Of a stretch of DNA of 64,000 nucleotides, positions 48,648 to 60,500 are shown one piece after another (within the stretch, counting starts at the first letter, position 1; each line of letters starts with the position of its first letter). The stretch spans positions 56,226,193 to 56,290,192 of the forward strand of contig OY997641.1 in assembly GCA_963921795.1 (NCBI GenBank), written 5' to 3'. The position numbers and the translations under genes are program-made. This DNA is from Nannobrachium achirus. Taxonomy: Eukaryota; Chordata; Actinopteri; Myctophiformes; Myctophidae. The notes under the pieces are model-generated. The model saw nothing but the letters and a program-made list of their open reading frames with translations. It had not been told where the DNA came from and did not search any database.

Positions 48648-49076
48648 CACAACTGTTCCAGAAATGGACCTGGGAGTACCGATAGGGGAGGTCTTTGCCT
48701 AGATCGGCTAGATGACACCAGAAACCCAAAGGTTATCACAGTATTGCTTTTTTATTATTATTATTTATTTATTTTAATGGCAAGTACACCATTTCTGACT
48801 CCATACTGCTAACTGCTGTAACTATGAAAATGAAAAATAAAATATATATCAAATAAAGAAGGAAGCTACTTAGTCTTCTTTTTTTGTTCTAGTGTTGTGT
48901 TGTGTTATTTGAAATAAGATGAATAAAACAATAACCTTTAGCGTTAGTGACATTTAGCACAATTCTTTTCAGAGTGACAGTATAGACTAGAGACTGCTGG
49001 CTTTGATGAGAGTGTTACTTGAGGACAGGAGGAGATCTGATTCTACCAGCTAAACTAGTTTTCGTTTTGGCAAGGA

Positions 49077-50605
49077 AGCTAATAGTTGTGGTTTTCATTA
49101 AGGACAGGTATTCTGTTGATGAGAAAGGCTTGGAACATTATTGTGATTCCATTCTAGTTAAGTAATGGAACATCGGAGGAAGAAACTTGAACACTGATTA
49201 AAATGACTGTCATGGCATGGCATGCAATGTCACAACTACTTTCATGTTTATCCTGATGCAACACAACAGTATCATGCTACAAAGAAAATCATTCAAAAAA
49301 GAAAAGAATAAAGAAATTAGTGCTGTTTAAGTTAACTAAATTAATCGCGATTAACTCACCTTTATGTTAATCGCGATTAATTATTTTAATCGCAATTTTA
49401 TATATTATAGCCATTTGGCCTTTGGACACTGTTTCTCAACATTATTATCTCAACTATTATTTGGGGAGGTCTCCAGATGATTAGCTTAATGTGCAATATT
49501 GTTTTCTCACTCAACAGTGAACAAACCAACATACATATACAAGGTATCTGCACATTTATAAAGTGACAATTTAATTATTTTATTAATATCTCTAATTGTC
49601 TCACAAGTAATTAACTAAAATGGTCAAACATTGGCTACAATATTGCTATTTTGGCTACAAGGTCCATCCCTGTTGATATAAAATATAATTAAAGCATAAA
49701 GGTGGACACAACAGTAATCAGATTAAGTAAATTCAGCATATCCTTATACACATCAGCTGCAGTCTGTTTAATGCAATACCATTATGATTTATTTGGGTTT
49801 TTAATTGATTTTGAATAAAAGATTAACATACTTTCGCATAAAGCCAGCATATTGTTCCACTCCCAAGTTAATAGGGCCACGGAAGACCTCTAAGTTACAT
49901 TGTGAACCGATAAAAGCTGATGACTTATTCGATTAAAATATTTAATCGTTGAACAGCACTAAAAGAAATATAACACACTATCTCGCATTACCCCAACATG
50001 ATAGACAGGGAGAAAGCTGTAAAAACCTGATTAAAGGGTGTACCAAACTTTTCTCAATCGATTCCTATGTATTCTTCCCTGTAGAATCCATTTCTGCAAA
50101 GTATACTGTTGTAATTGTGCATAATTAATTAGACAATTAGCATATTTGACTAAATCAGAGCCTCTGGGGTCCTTGGTAAGTGAGGGAGAAGTTCACCTCT
50201 TCATCCAGGACTTTGTGTCAGGTGAGTGCTGTGGGCAGTAGAACACCTCAGGTGAGGCTGGTAGCATTCTGGACAGCTTCTGAGACTTCCCAGCACAACA
50301 CGCACGCACGCACAAACACGCAGGCAGGCAGACAGGCAGGCAGGCAGGCAGGCAATATACTTTTCAGAAATGGATTATACAGGAAAAAGTACATAAGGAT
50401 CAACTGAGAAAAGTTTGGTAAACCCTTTTATAATATTTTGTCTTTTTTCTTTCTGCTCATGTGTCATATTATTTGACAAATGGGTGGAAATGACAGGACA
50501 AACACTATTCAAATAAATTCTGCTATGTACATTTTTGTATCATGCATATTTAACCTGATTAACCAGGTTTTTGTGTTTTTATGGTAGTTTTAAAGAGAAA
50601 AAAGT
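49077..50605. repeat. Segmental duplication, copy II, left part
   Basis: Matches 1-1215. An extra segment of about 320 bp (50051-50371), including (GCAG)n at 50318-50354, is found only here. No gene. Confidence 0.85.
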
Positions 50606-50720
50606 AAGTGGAGCTATAGCTATGATATTACTGTAGCTATAGCTATCCATTCCAGTTCTGTTAAATGCATTCTTGTGTCTAGCTAGTATCCCAGCCCAGT
50701 GGTTTAAATGAGTAATTATA
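50606..50720. other. Gene-loss scar in segmental copy II
   Basis: At about 50610 the sequence jumps from the counterpart of 1215 to that of 2784, and at 50702 from the counterpart of 2880 to that of 5761. The B-type exon (1923-2740) and the A-type gene (3961-5597) are thus both missing, and only about 93 bp of intergenic DNA between them remains. The second junction holds the filler TTTAAATGAGTAATTATAG, which also occurs near 53846. Confidence 0.8.
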
Positions 50721-52330
50721 GAGAACTTGTTAGTGAAGGTTTGAGCCAATCAACTCAATCTCCTAGATTAGACGGTTCCATACCCCAAGAATCCACCATT
50801 CAAACCTAATCTACTGTAGCACATAATATAACTGGGCAGAGTGTTTGTTTTCTTCCATTAACCGCACCCAAGCCAACATGTGACTGGCACACACCTGCCA
50901 GCGCTTTACGCTCAAAATGAGTGAATGCCAAAAGAACAATATTGCAGGGGAATATTGTTTGTACACACATACGTACATACGTACATACATACATACATAC
51001 ATACATACATACATACATACATACATACATACATACATACATACATACATACATAGGCTACATATCACTATACTTTCCTTTTTCTTTTTTTCAAACTGCT
51101 AATAATCAATCACTCAATCAAGTTTGGAAAACTAATGTTGGGGCGCTACACCGCTACCCATACATTTTGCTGTGTTGCTCATGAATGCCCGACCCTTACA
51201 AGCTGTACCTAATTTAAAGGTGACTAATCAACAATGAAAATGTAATCAAATAGAATAAAAATTGGTAAAATGCATGTGGGTCCCCAAGACTCCCCATCCG
51301 GAATCAATTTACTATAAAACATTTTTTGTCTTCGGAATGCGACAAATACAAGATTGTTGAACTCAAGTCTCCATGGAGTGAGTAATCAATAGAAAAATAG
51401 AAATACAAAATATCAAAGACCAAAGTGTCCCCCACAGATGTCAAGAACCACTGAGACGCAGCAGGCCGCCCACACAACACTCCATTATAGGTCATATGGT
51501 TATTGGTGGCTTTTCAGGAGACAGTGTTACTTGAGGACACGAGGAGATTAAGTTCTACCGGCTAAACTAGTTTTTGTTTGTCAGCTTCAATACTTGTGGT
51601 GTCCATTAAGGTTATGAGGAATTCTATGATGATGAGAAACTCTTAAGATCATGCAGGTGTTATGTAAGGAATGGCGATAGAGAACACGTGAGAGTCTAAA
51701 CAGATCGTACATGATGAGTGATTAATGAAGGGCATGACACGACAGGCAGGTTTGATGGTTTGACAGTTCCTTGTCAACAGATAACATAATTATGTCATCT
51801 GTCTTAGCTTTTTTCTTGCACCATTCTTCACTGTGGTCACTCACTTATGTAGCCTACCATTCACGTAAAATTGTTTCATTGTCGGACCACACTTGAATTT
51901 CCAAAAAGTAATACTCTTCTTCTGGAGTGGAATGTGGGTCGGCGGTGGTAGTGGACGTCACAAACCTAACCTGTGGACCATCAAAGCGCAACGTTGCTCA
52001 GATCCGCACCACAAACACTGGTCAGGGGTCTAAGAAACAAGCAGGTGTGGTGCAGAACTAATTCAAGATACCACAGTATAGTGAAATGCACATCAGATGC
52101 ACATTATTATTTTATTGAGAAGTGTTTCGGCCTCTGCCTTTTAAAAGTGACATTAAGATTAAAAAGTGACATTGGGGTGTACAGTGCACAGCCCTCCTTT
52201 TATGGCATACATGTAATAAAGCAGTTCACAATATCGGTTCGCAAAATCACAGACACTACACATATCAAAGACACTGTTTTTTTTTTTTTTTTACATCACC
52301 GACGACATCATGATTGAAATAATCTAATTG
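50721..52330. repeat. Segmental duplication, copy II, middle part
   Basis: Matches 5761-7300, including the MITE half at about 51270-51400 and the possible Penelope-like remnant at about 52080-52290. A pure CATA array lies at 50975-51055. No gene. Confidence 0.85.
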
Positions 52331-52603
52331 CAAATGGCACATAATGACCACCTTTAACATCTCCTGGTCTGCATGTGTGCAAGCATGTGCTTTGATTCAT
52401 AAGACAGGAGTTGACTGACTGGACCTGATTACTGCGACACTGAATGATGCAGGTCAGCAATGGAAACAGCATGACAAACAATCTGAAACATAATAATGTA
52501 TTATCTAGTCTTTCTTTCTTTCTCCCCCCTCTTGAATGGCTGCTGACTGGCATTTCTGAGACCTTTTGTAATTGAGGGAGCATTTGAAAATAATAAAAAA
52601 TAA

Positions 52604-53736
52604 CTAGTAAGACACCCAAGGGTGGAATGCGACCTCAGGGTGACATGCAACCTCGCCCTAAAGGGCGAGGTCGCGCCAATTCTTGACAATCTGGCCAACC
52701 ACAGCGTTTCTCTGACGATTCTAGTTGTTGTCATTCTGGGGGGAGTTTGTTCATGTTTTTGTGAGGGTATCAACCCTAGGAGCTCAGCACACTCACAGAA
52801 TCATGGCACACTCACAGAATCAATGTTATGCCCATACATGGAGTTCCCTGACTATGTTATGTCAAAACATGCCCATATGTGGACATTACCAAATATGGGC
52901 ATTTCCAGATATGTCCTTAATATTGATAACATTGGGACAGGGATCTCCATATATGGGCATGAAACATTATGTTAATTAGTAAAGCCAAGCTTAGGTTTGA
53001 TGCCTTGGGATTTCTATATTTGGACATAAGTGTGTACCCAATAGGTCATCATCTGGAAAGGTAGGGTGTAAATCAGAGTAAAGCAGGCTTTTGAGCTAGT
53101 TAGGGCCAGAGATTGATGACATCAGAAATCCCCATATATGTGCATAAAGGGATTTTGCTTTTGGGAATGCCCATCTATGGCATTTTTATTTTATTTTATC
53201 CTTTATTAATAAAAATACATGTATGTATCCATATACATATGGAGTTCAATATTGATGTTTTTGGAGAAGGTATGTTGTATATGTATGCTACTTAGTAAGG
53301 GGCCTCGGGTTAGATACTCTTTGTATGGCCTCTGGAGGTCCTTGGCGTCGGTTAGTAGTATGCCCAGCACATAAGATGTGGGACGTCACAAAGCCTGCGG
53401 CCATGTATCATTTTCCATCAGGCCTGTTGGTTTTCACGCTCCAGTGCGGCGTTCATGCGCTGCAAGTCAATGGCAGACTTGGCAGTCAGACAGACAGCCA
53501 TTGACTCCGGCCTAACAATGGCTACTTTCTATGACGGTAGTCCCATATGACATGATGGACTGGACTATCTCCATATATAGTGTTATCCACATTTCGTGTA
53601 GCTGCCCTGTACAGGAAGTGATGTCACAACTCGCTGACATCACACTGACATCACAGAGGCTTCGGAAGGACGGTCACGAGGCTTCGGACACTCAAGCGAC
53701 ACGATTCTTCAGAGTATATGCGACCTTCGGTCGCAA
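52604..53736 (-). mobile_element. Helitron-like non-autonomous element, copy 2
   Basis: On the minus strand it starts with TTGCGACCGAAGGTCGCA (53737-53720) and ends CTTACTAG at 52604, followed by host T. Copy I of the duplication (near 9215-9225) gives the empty site. It is about 1.13 kb and shares many blocks with 58199-59224: a GGGCGAGGTC hairpin near the CTAG end, the GGTATCAACCCTAGGAG block, and a TGGACTGGACTATCTCCAT block. Several CCATATATGG-like (CArG-box-like) words occur between 52830 and 53575. No protein. Confidence 0.55.
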
Positions 53737-54140
53737 CAATAAACCACAGGGCCATGAACAATTCATTGTCATGGCCGTCAATTGTCAATCTTCAGAATAT
53801 ATCGGTTATCAAACTGTCCGACATTTATCTGTATGTACAGAATTTAAATGAGTAATTATAGATCAAAACCCTGGTGAGAAGCAGTAGATGAACAGAGCTC
53901 ACTTAACATGCTCTCATCCCCCCTCACAGTCTTCTATTGGAGAACACAACACAACTACAGTCAACAACAAAGTTGTTTACAGAGACAGGCGAGGTTGAAT
54001 AGCGTTGAAAGATGATGAGAAATCTACAAACAGCCTGGCAAAATGTTTAATAAAAGATTGTGCAAGGTGACAGTAGCAGCCATGCATGTACACCCTGTCA
54101 CTCCTATTATGCAAACAAAACATGAAAGGGATCTTGAAAC

Positions 54141-54386
54141 TTCCCCTGGCCAGCCAGGGTGCCTGATGGAGGGGAAAGGAATAACGTGTTCCTTCCACGC
54201 GCTATGTCCAAACCCGGGAAATCCCCACTGTCAGGTGAAAAGAAGCAACTTGGACTACTCATGCATAGAAGGAAGATGAGGTCCCCAGGCGCGGCAGAGG
54301 GAGAGCAGAGCCCAGGATTACATAGGCAATTGGCACTGGGTGAAAATGGGTTACAAAATTGCGGGATAAAAAATATTAATTAAAAA
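54141..54386 (+). mobile_element. SINE-like retroposon with 17-bp target duplication
   Basis: A 246-bp insert absent from copy I, flanked by GAAAGGGATCTTGAAAC (54124-54140) and GAAAGGGATCTTAAAAC (54387-54403). The 3' end is A-rich (ATTAATTAAAAA). The long duplication and A-rich tail indicate LINE-driven insertion. I do not recognise the family; a TTCCCCTGGCCAGCC start is visible. Confidence 0.8.
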
Positions 54387-54573
54387 GAAAGGGATCTTAA
54401 AACATGAAATTCAGGGGGCTTATTGATCAACTGTCAGAGTAGGAATATTGATCTACAACATTATCATTACTTCTAATGAAATGTAAAACAGGTCACAGGT
54501 TAGCGCAACACTATGTGGACATTGGTCTAAGTCTGAACTTGTATCCCTACTGGCCTTTATAGACATGTTTGAC

Positions 54574-54642
54574 GTGTGTGTGTGTGTGTGTGTGTGTGCG
54601 TGTGTGCGTGCGTGCGTGCGTGCGTGCGTGCGCGCGCACACA

Positions 54643-54674
<32 letters not shown>
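54574..54674. repeat. (TG)n with (GCGT)n microsatellite
   Basis: Compound tract with a GCGCGCACAC centre that makes part of it self-complementary. Confidence 0.95.
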
Positions 54675-54752
54675 ACATTGAATTAATTAATTTGAGATAC
54701 TAACATTTAAAAAATGTCTAGCACATTGGCATAGACACTAATGGCACATTAG

Positions 54753-54945
54753 GGGGCAGTAGCTTAGGTGGTAGGGCGGCCACTTGTGTATCGAAAGGTT
54801 CCTGCTTCAAGTATCCTTGAGCAAGACATGAACTCCTAATGACTCCAAATGAGCAGGTTGATGCCTTGCATGGTTTCCTTCACCGGTGTGTGAAAGTGAG
54901 TGTGAGTATATTGTGCTTTCGAGAAAGGTGCTATACAAATCGGTA
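54753..54945 (+). repeat. tRNA-derived SINE
   Basis: TAGCTTAGGTGG (54760-54771) fits the pol III A-box in 11 of 12 positions, and GGTTCCTGCTTC about 38 bp further is a degenerate B-box. The tail ends GGTGCTATACAAATC, like L2-type LINE ends. Truncated relatives lie at 9713-9925 and 17200-17290. Confidence 0.65.
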
Positions 54946-55069
54946 CACATTATCTTATAGTAGTGCGATCAAGACAGATCTGTCCGATTTTTCATATTCC
55001 ATCCTGATTGGTGAATTTCTACCATTGCTGGCCCACACCTGAAATGGCAGAGAGCTGTGCTCCAGGGAT

Positions 55070-55552
55070 CACAAATTAATAATAACTTAAATCAATATGG
55101 ATATGGATAAATCCATAACCAAAATAAGACTCAGACAGCCAAGGACTATATCTTAGTTGTTGTATTTGAAGAGAGTCAGACAAAACAGTGAGTATACCAT
55201 CCTAGCGGCAGCTGGCTAAATTCTCTCTTCCCAAAATGGAGGTTGACATACAGCTTATAAAGAATACAGCATACCGGTATGACAGTTTGATCGTGGGACT
55301 CATTCATTCATTCCCATATCATAACAAGAAGACAGAGACACGTAGGGTGGCTCTCTGCATATTTCCACTAGCCAGAACCTACAGTACATCAGGGTAACAA
55401 TGACCTACAGTATACTGTAGGTTCAGACAGTAGTTCACATAATATAACCTAATAAATGAATCATATAATTATGTATCATAATTCATATCTAACAATCAAT
55501 ATGAATTGATAAAGGATGATATTAATCATAACAAAATACCTAACAATCACAG
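55070..55552. mobile_element. Insertion of unknown class
   Basis: About 480 bp absent from copy I (near 10080), flanked by ATCACA on both sides. It contains TATAAAG and AATAAA words, as a solo LTR might, but lacks TG...CA ends. No coding sequence. Class undetermined. Confidence 0.5.
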
Positions 55553-55630
55553 TTTTTCTAGTTTAAATCTTCATGTTAGAGTTCATTTGGATCTGTATAA
55601 ACTTGCCCATGGTAGACTGTGTGTTTGTCT

Positions 55631-56018
<388 letters not shown>

Positions 56019-57511
56019 TTACTAGCTTAGGATGTTCCTGTTTTTCATGCACTGACACTGATGAAACCCAGGTATTTAGAACATCTGTCTAATTATAAAC
56101 CTGACTTTTTTAAAAACTATTATGACAACTTACCCTGTGATGGGGACAACTTGTCACACATGCACATAATGCATATTTATGTCTCTATATTAATGTGAAG
56201 AATTACAAATCTAAAGTACATGCATTTGTGCAGAATTCTTTAATTTAAAATGAAAAATGAATGAGAATTAATGTGATGTACAGAGACTGATATACGAAAG
56301 CAAAATGTGTGACACTGCGGCTTCGACGAGTAGCAGATTCAGTGGATATTGAATCGGCATTTCTGAACTCGCTGTCAATCTGGTCGACATTAGAATGCAG
56401 CTCATACTGTCACTGTCATGAAACTGTAAACCAAATCAAATCAAATCTACTGTAGTATAAATAAGAGATACATTTTGAATAGTTAAGTATTGAATTAATA
56501 ATTAACATTTTAGAATAATGAAAAATCTAAAATCAATAATACAATTGAAATCAGAGTGCACCATGCATATATCAGCGTATGTGAAAAGAAGTATTAGCTT
56601 GTATTAATAACCCTTAATTATTAAAGATAATATACCATCTATTAAATAATCATTAGTATTTTTTTTCTTCATATTTATACTGCAATCTGAAGGAGAAGTC
56701 TTTGACATGCCTTTGCTTTCTGAGTTAGAAATTCAACTAAAACATGACACGACTGCGACTTTAGATGAAGAGAAATCATTTATTTGATCACACCATAATC
56801 ATGACAACCGAACTAAAACTACCGTGCATGGAAGATACAATTAAATGAAAATTAAAATAACATGAACATAAATGATAACAGAAATAGCTATGAATGAGAA
56901 GAATGAATGATGCCATAATGTCCAATGTATAGTATAATGTATATGCATAATATAAGTGCGGTGTGACCGTAAAAGACCGGAACAAGCTCACAATGTGACC
57001 CATCACAATACGAGAGATTGTAGATCAGCTTTTTTCAAATGGACAAAATTTACATACTGTAAGTGGGTAATGTATGTTTTGTAATAATCAAAATCTACAA
57101 ACTAACTACACACAGCAACTAGTAACTAAAGTCTATTTGTCTCTGAGATGTAGTGGCGTAGAACTAGAAGTACAGAAATGTTGAAGTATTCCAGTAAAAT
57201 AAAAAAATACCCAAAGAATCGAACTGAAGTATATTACTTATTGCTTTACACCACAGCAGCAGGCCATGTGTAGCAGTAGTGGCGCAGAACCTCTGCCTGA
57301 TGACCTAAAAGCCTAATATCCCCCCAGCCTTCAATGAATGCCCCTTTAGTCTATACTGTGTATAAGATGTTGGCTTTTCATGCGGGAGACCAGGGTTTGT
57401 TTCCCGGCTGTCAGGGCTGCCTAAGGTCGTTGTGGCCAGGCCTAAGATGGAGGGGGCTGTTGTTTGCATTGGTCTCAGTGCATGCAGCAAAACAGTGACC
57501 TTATTGTGTCA

Positions 57512-60500
57512 TCAGCAACACAAGCAGCAATTTGAGTCTTCATGGCGTGAGCGTGAAGGAGGTCTTACATAACATCTGCATCCTCTCTCACTGACTGAAT
57601 CAACCTTTTCAAGGAGCTGTCTGACCTGCTCTCTGTTTCCTGTATCTTTGTTGTTGAACACATGATATTTCCCTCCATATTTGTCTACCATTTTCTTTAG
57701 GTTCTCGTCCTCTCTGATGAACTGCTCTATGCTTGTGTCTTCCAGTCTGTCTCCATAAGTGAAGAGAACCATGGTGTAAGCACGCACGTCAGATGACAGG
57801 ATTCTCTCCAGTGTCTCCATGGCCTTGTATTCCTGTTCGGTGAAGCGTCCCAGCTGGACTACATAGAGGAAGAGTTGTGGACCTGGAGCGCTCAGCGACA
57901 AGGCTGCTTCCAGCTCTGCTTTCTGCTGTTCTTCTGACAGTTTACTGTTACACAGTCCAGGGGTGTCCACCACTGTTACCCTCCTGTTGAACACATCTCC
58001 TTCTGCCTTTTCACTTTTCAGAGTGACTGGTGCAAAACCTAAACTACAGTCAAACTCTTTACTTCCCATGATGGTGTTTCCTGATGAACTCTTCCCCACT
58101 TTCTCCTGACCAACCAACACCAGTCTCACTTCAGACCCTGAGAACAACAGATGTTGAACATTGAAATTAGACTAAATCAGGGGTTCACAAACAATGTTAT
58201 TGCGACCGAAGGTCGCATTTACCCTGAAAAACCTTGTCGCTTGAGTGACCTTCCTTCCTTCTGTAACCTTCCTTCTGTACAGGAAGTGATGTCAGTGTGA
58301 TGTCAGCGAGTTGTGACGTCACTTCCTGTACGGGGTGGCTACACAAGACTAAGAAAGACAAAAAAAAAGAGAAGGATACACAAGACTAAGAAAGACAAAA
58401 AAAGAGAAGAATAAAAAAGAAAAAAAAGGAGGAGGAGGATAAAGATACCAAAAGGAGAGAGAAGAAAGGGTGGATGATGTACAATGTGCAGTCGGCAGTC
58501 TCAGAAAAGAAAATGTAAATAGGAGGTGGCAACGGGCGTCAGATAAAGTTATTAGGCCTGCATCCGACTTTAAGTCGACGCACAGGATTCCAGAAGTGTA
58601 GCGCTTATTCGCTCTTGTATCAAACCGGTACTCGAAACGTTCTTAGAATTTAACATATTTTCTAAAGTAAATATGGGGGCGGCTGCGTTTCGTTGTCAAG
58701 CTCAACGTTGGGCTTTTGGACCTATAAATGGAGAAATGGAGAAAACCTGTTTGGCCTAAACATGGAGATGTGGAGAACACTATAAATGGAGATAGTCCAG
58801 TCCATCATGTCATATGGGACTACCGTCATAGACAGTAGCCATTGTTAGGCCGGAGTCAATGGCTGTCTGTCTGACTGTCTGTACAGGAAGTGATGTCACA
58901 TGACATACTTTTTATGCCCATATATGAGTAATTCTGTACCACATCTCCATGTTTAGGCAAACTCCACACAGAAAGGCCCTATCGCCAACCCCACCTAGGG
59001 TGTGGGCGATAGGGCCTTTCTGTGTGGAGTTTGCATGTTCTCCCTGTGTCTCCTAGGGTTGATACCCTCACAAAAACATGAACAAACTCCCCCCAGAATG
59101 ACAACAACTAGAATCGTCAGAGAAACGCTGTGGTTGGCCAGATGGTCAAGAATTGACGTGACCTCGCCCTAAGGGCGAGGTCGCATGTCACGCTGAGGTC
59201 GCATGTCACCCTCAGGTGTCTTACTAGTACTACGACCCCATATGTCAGGTCTTGGAATATCTTGGTTCTTGGAAAAGTCTTGGAATATCTGTCCTCGCTA
59301 GTTTAGTTTAGTTTATTTGATCATCATATTTTCATACAGGTCATACATTCATATAATCATCGTTACAGGTGATCAAAAGGAATAGGCTGAAGCTGAAAGC
59401 TTGTGAATGCCTATCCTACATGTTCATGAATTAAGACATTGATTAGTTATAAGAGTGTTCAGATTATTATTATTATTATTTTTTTCAGAAAAAAGAGAAA
59501 GAAAAGAAAAAAGAAAAAGAAAAGAAAGAAGAAAAAAAAGAAAAGAATTGAAAAACAAAATGTATAAGGAAATAGACTTGATACATTCCATAATAATAAC
59601 AATTCAAGAAACAGAGATATGTTACAAAGTAATAGTAAGAGAAATAATAATAGAATTAATAATACTAACAAGTACGAATAAATGATAATGATAATGAGAC
59701 TATGAAATGCTGTATTTGGCCAGGATATTTGATTTGAGTATTTTTTTAAATTGTGAAATGTTCTTACTGTGTTTGATCTCTTCTGTCAAACTATTCCAAA
59801 TCTTTACTCCACAAATAGAAATGCACATACTTTTTTGGGTAGTCTGAACAGATGCTTGTTTAAAATTGAGTTCCCACCTTAGGTCGTAGCCACCCTCCCT
59901 ATCACTAAACATGTTAAGAATGTTAGCTGGAAGCAGTTTATTTCTTGCTTTGAACATCATTTGAGCAGTTTTGAACTCTACTAGGTCAGGAAGTTTCAAT
60001 GTACAAGACCTCAAAAATAGATTATTAGTGTGTTCATAAAACCCCACTTTATGTACTATTCTTATTGCCCTTTTTTGTAATATAAATAAAGGATGAATAT
60101 TACTACTGTATGTGTTTCCCCACACTTCCAGGCAGTAGGACAGATAAGGCAGTATGAGCGCGTTGTACAGGGTTAACAGAGACGTATAATTAAGTATAAC
60201 CCTTGTTTTCCCTAAGACACCAACATTCCTTGCCACTTTTGCCCGCACATACTGTATTGGGATACAGTATGTAAACTGGGATTTCCAGTTTAATTGATGA
60301 TCTATTACTACTCCCAAGAACATATTTTCGTAAACTCTTTCCAATTGAATACCGTCAATTTTTAGTTCAACTGGAGTGTTTGGTGGAATAATTTTATTTC
60401 CAAAAATCATGAATTTGTTTTTTTTTAGATTTAGAGATAGCTTATTTAAGGCAAACCACTGCTTTAGTTTGTAGAGTTCAGCTGAGACCACATCCAGTAG

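Noticed and set aside
50975-51055. CRISPR-like regular repeats
   Set aside because: Simple CATA microsatellite without spacers; the window is eukaryotic.
52622-52979. Two overlapping open frames of 84-117 codons
   Set aside because: They lie inside the Helitron-like element and are not kept in its sister copy at 58199-59224.
59455-59685. Lysine/arginine-rich open frame
   Set aside because: It reads the purine-rich 3' untranslated region of the LINE on the wrong strand.
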